In this document: one piece after another, positions 63,694 to 64,000 of the stretch
How the letters are laid out: each line of letters opens with the position of its first letter
Position numbering within the stretch: position 1 is the stretch's first letter
Source of the DNA: CAMDPA01 sp965223035
Lineage (GTDB): Bacteria; Pseudomonadota; Alphaproteobacteria; Rhizobiales; Hyphomicrobiaceae
DNA: 64,000 nucleotides
NCBI GenBank assembly: GCA_965223035.1
Contig: OZ244980.1
Location: 3,162,001-3,226,000, forward strand
Direction: 5' to 3'
Notes under the pieces: model-generated
Databases searched by the model: none
Told to the model about the DNA's origin: nothing
The model's input: the letters and a program-made list of their open reading frames with translations, nothing else
Translations under genes and position numbers: made by a program

Positions 63694-63731
63694 GCCTGAA
63701 GACAGTAGCCCGAAGACAGTCACCTGAAAAC
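63694..63731. repeat. Short direct repeats upstream of the second sigma-54 promoter
   Basis: Three tandem imperfect 14-bp units built on (G/A)CC(T/C)GAAGACAGT, possibly activator sites or slippage. Confidence 0.45.
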
Positions 63732-63853
63732 TCCGCTCTCAATGGTCGAACTGCGCTGATCGGTCCCTTTCCAGATGAAGCTAAGTTGGAAGGATAGTTT
63801 CCAAAAAATCGACTAAAGCGCTAACAAAGCGCCCACTCCTGGATCGGGATGAT

Positions 63854-63914
63854 TTGGAAATACCAATGATACTAAGGAATTAGCAAAGTCCGGCGAGTTG
63901 GCATGCGGCTTGCT
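63854..63914 (+). promoter_or_regulatory. Second sigma-54 promoter with an upstream palindrome
   Basis: TGGCATGCGGCTTGCT (63899-63914) fits the -24/-12 consensus with one change. TTGG-AAATA-CCAA (63854-63866) just upstream is a perfect palindrome and a possible activator or IHF-region site. Implies a second hup-linked unit running off the window. Confidence 0.65.
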
Positions 63915-63973
63915 ATTAACCACGTACAAAGAGTGCCAATGAGCGGCCGACCACGACACCTGGGGAGGACAAC

Positions 63974-64000
63974 GTGGCCAACGCGATACCGCCCGCACCC
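63974..64000 (+). CDS. 5' end of a further gene, cut by the window edge
   Basis: GTG 63974 lies 5 nt after GGGGAGGA, an excellent ribosome site, and about 50 nt after the start expected from the second sigma-54 promoter. Only nine codons (VANAIPPAP) are visible. Context suggests a hydrogenase-related gene; nothing more can be said. Confidence 0.45.

Noticed and set aside
63813..63998. Minus-strand 61-codon frame at the window end
   Set aside because: Overlaps the sigma-54 promoter and has no ribosome site or recognisable sequence.
1..64000. Toxin-antitoxin or anti-phage defence island
   Set aside because: No restriction, Abi, CBASS, Gabija or similar motif could be recognised in any gene of the window.

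Overview
The window looks like a chromosomal segment of a GC-rich, facultatively chemolithoautotrophic alphaproteobacterium, most likely of the order Hyphomicrobiales. The evidence is a red-type (form IC) RuBisCO operon with cbbX and a divergent cbbR, a membrane-bound uptake [NiFe] hydrogenase (hupSLC) behind a sigma-54 promoter, and a porin that starts with the ADLGGNCC / coiled-coil layout common in this order. The species cannot be named from the sequence.

Layout. (1) 1-29951 is the right-hand part of a podovirus-type prophage, all genes on the + strand. It holds the end of a superfamily 3 replicative helicase, a tandemly duplicated copy of that helicase's C-terminal domain, two copies of a structured RNA element, a BRO-type antirepressor, a nested inverted-repeat region, both terminase subunits, portal, scaffold, capsid, tail gatekeeper, a 1445-residue tail nozzle fused to a GTA-type TIM barrel, internal/ejection proteins, a 1497-residue polyvalent protein, tail fibre, and a lysis cassette (membrane-anchored endolysin, overlapping spanin pair, holin candidates). 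Five promoters of one sequence family, each with a 15-nt spacer, are spread through it. The prophage abuts the 3' end of a tRNA-Arg(TCT) gene, the likely attachment site; the integrase and the other end lie outside the window. (2) 30029-37110 carries envelope genes on the minus strand: a small exported protein, a porin, an acyltransferase-3 and a GT4 glycosyltransferase. (3) 37110-43170 is a decayed zone. An operon (unknown gene, phosphatidate cytidylyltransferase/dolichol-kinase-like protein, GNAT, AMP-dependent ligase) has lost its 5' end next to an IS5-type transposase, and each remaining gene carries one visible disabling lesion. (4) 43250-46902 has a small cytochrome c, two PepSY proteins and an OmpR/PhoQ-type two-component system. 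(5) 46903-48000 holds an IS256-family remnant and two large palindromic repeats.

(6) 48075-59511 is the Calvin cycle locus: cbbR divergent from cbbF-P-T-(gap/pgk scar)-A-L-S-X-E-Z-Y. Between cbbT and cbbA a roughly 110-codon reading frame joins the start of a glyceraldehyde-3-phosphate dehydrogenase to the end of a phosphoglycerate kinase, the scar of a deletion that removed most of both genes. (7) 59512-64000 is the hydrogenase operon (sigma-54 promoter with a candidate HupR site, 5'-terminal hairpin, hupS, hupL, a small HupE-like protein, hupC, terminator), followed by a second sigma-54 promoter and the first codons of another gene. Together regions 6 and 7 give CO2 fixation and electron supply from H2 side by side.
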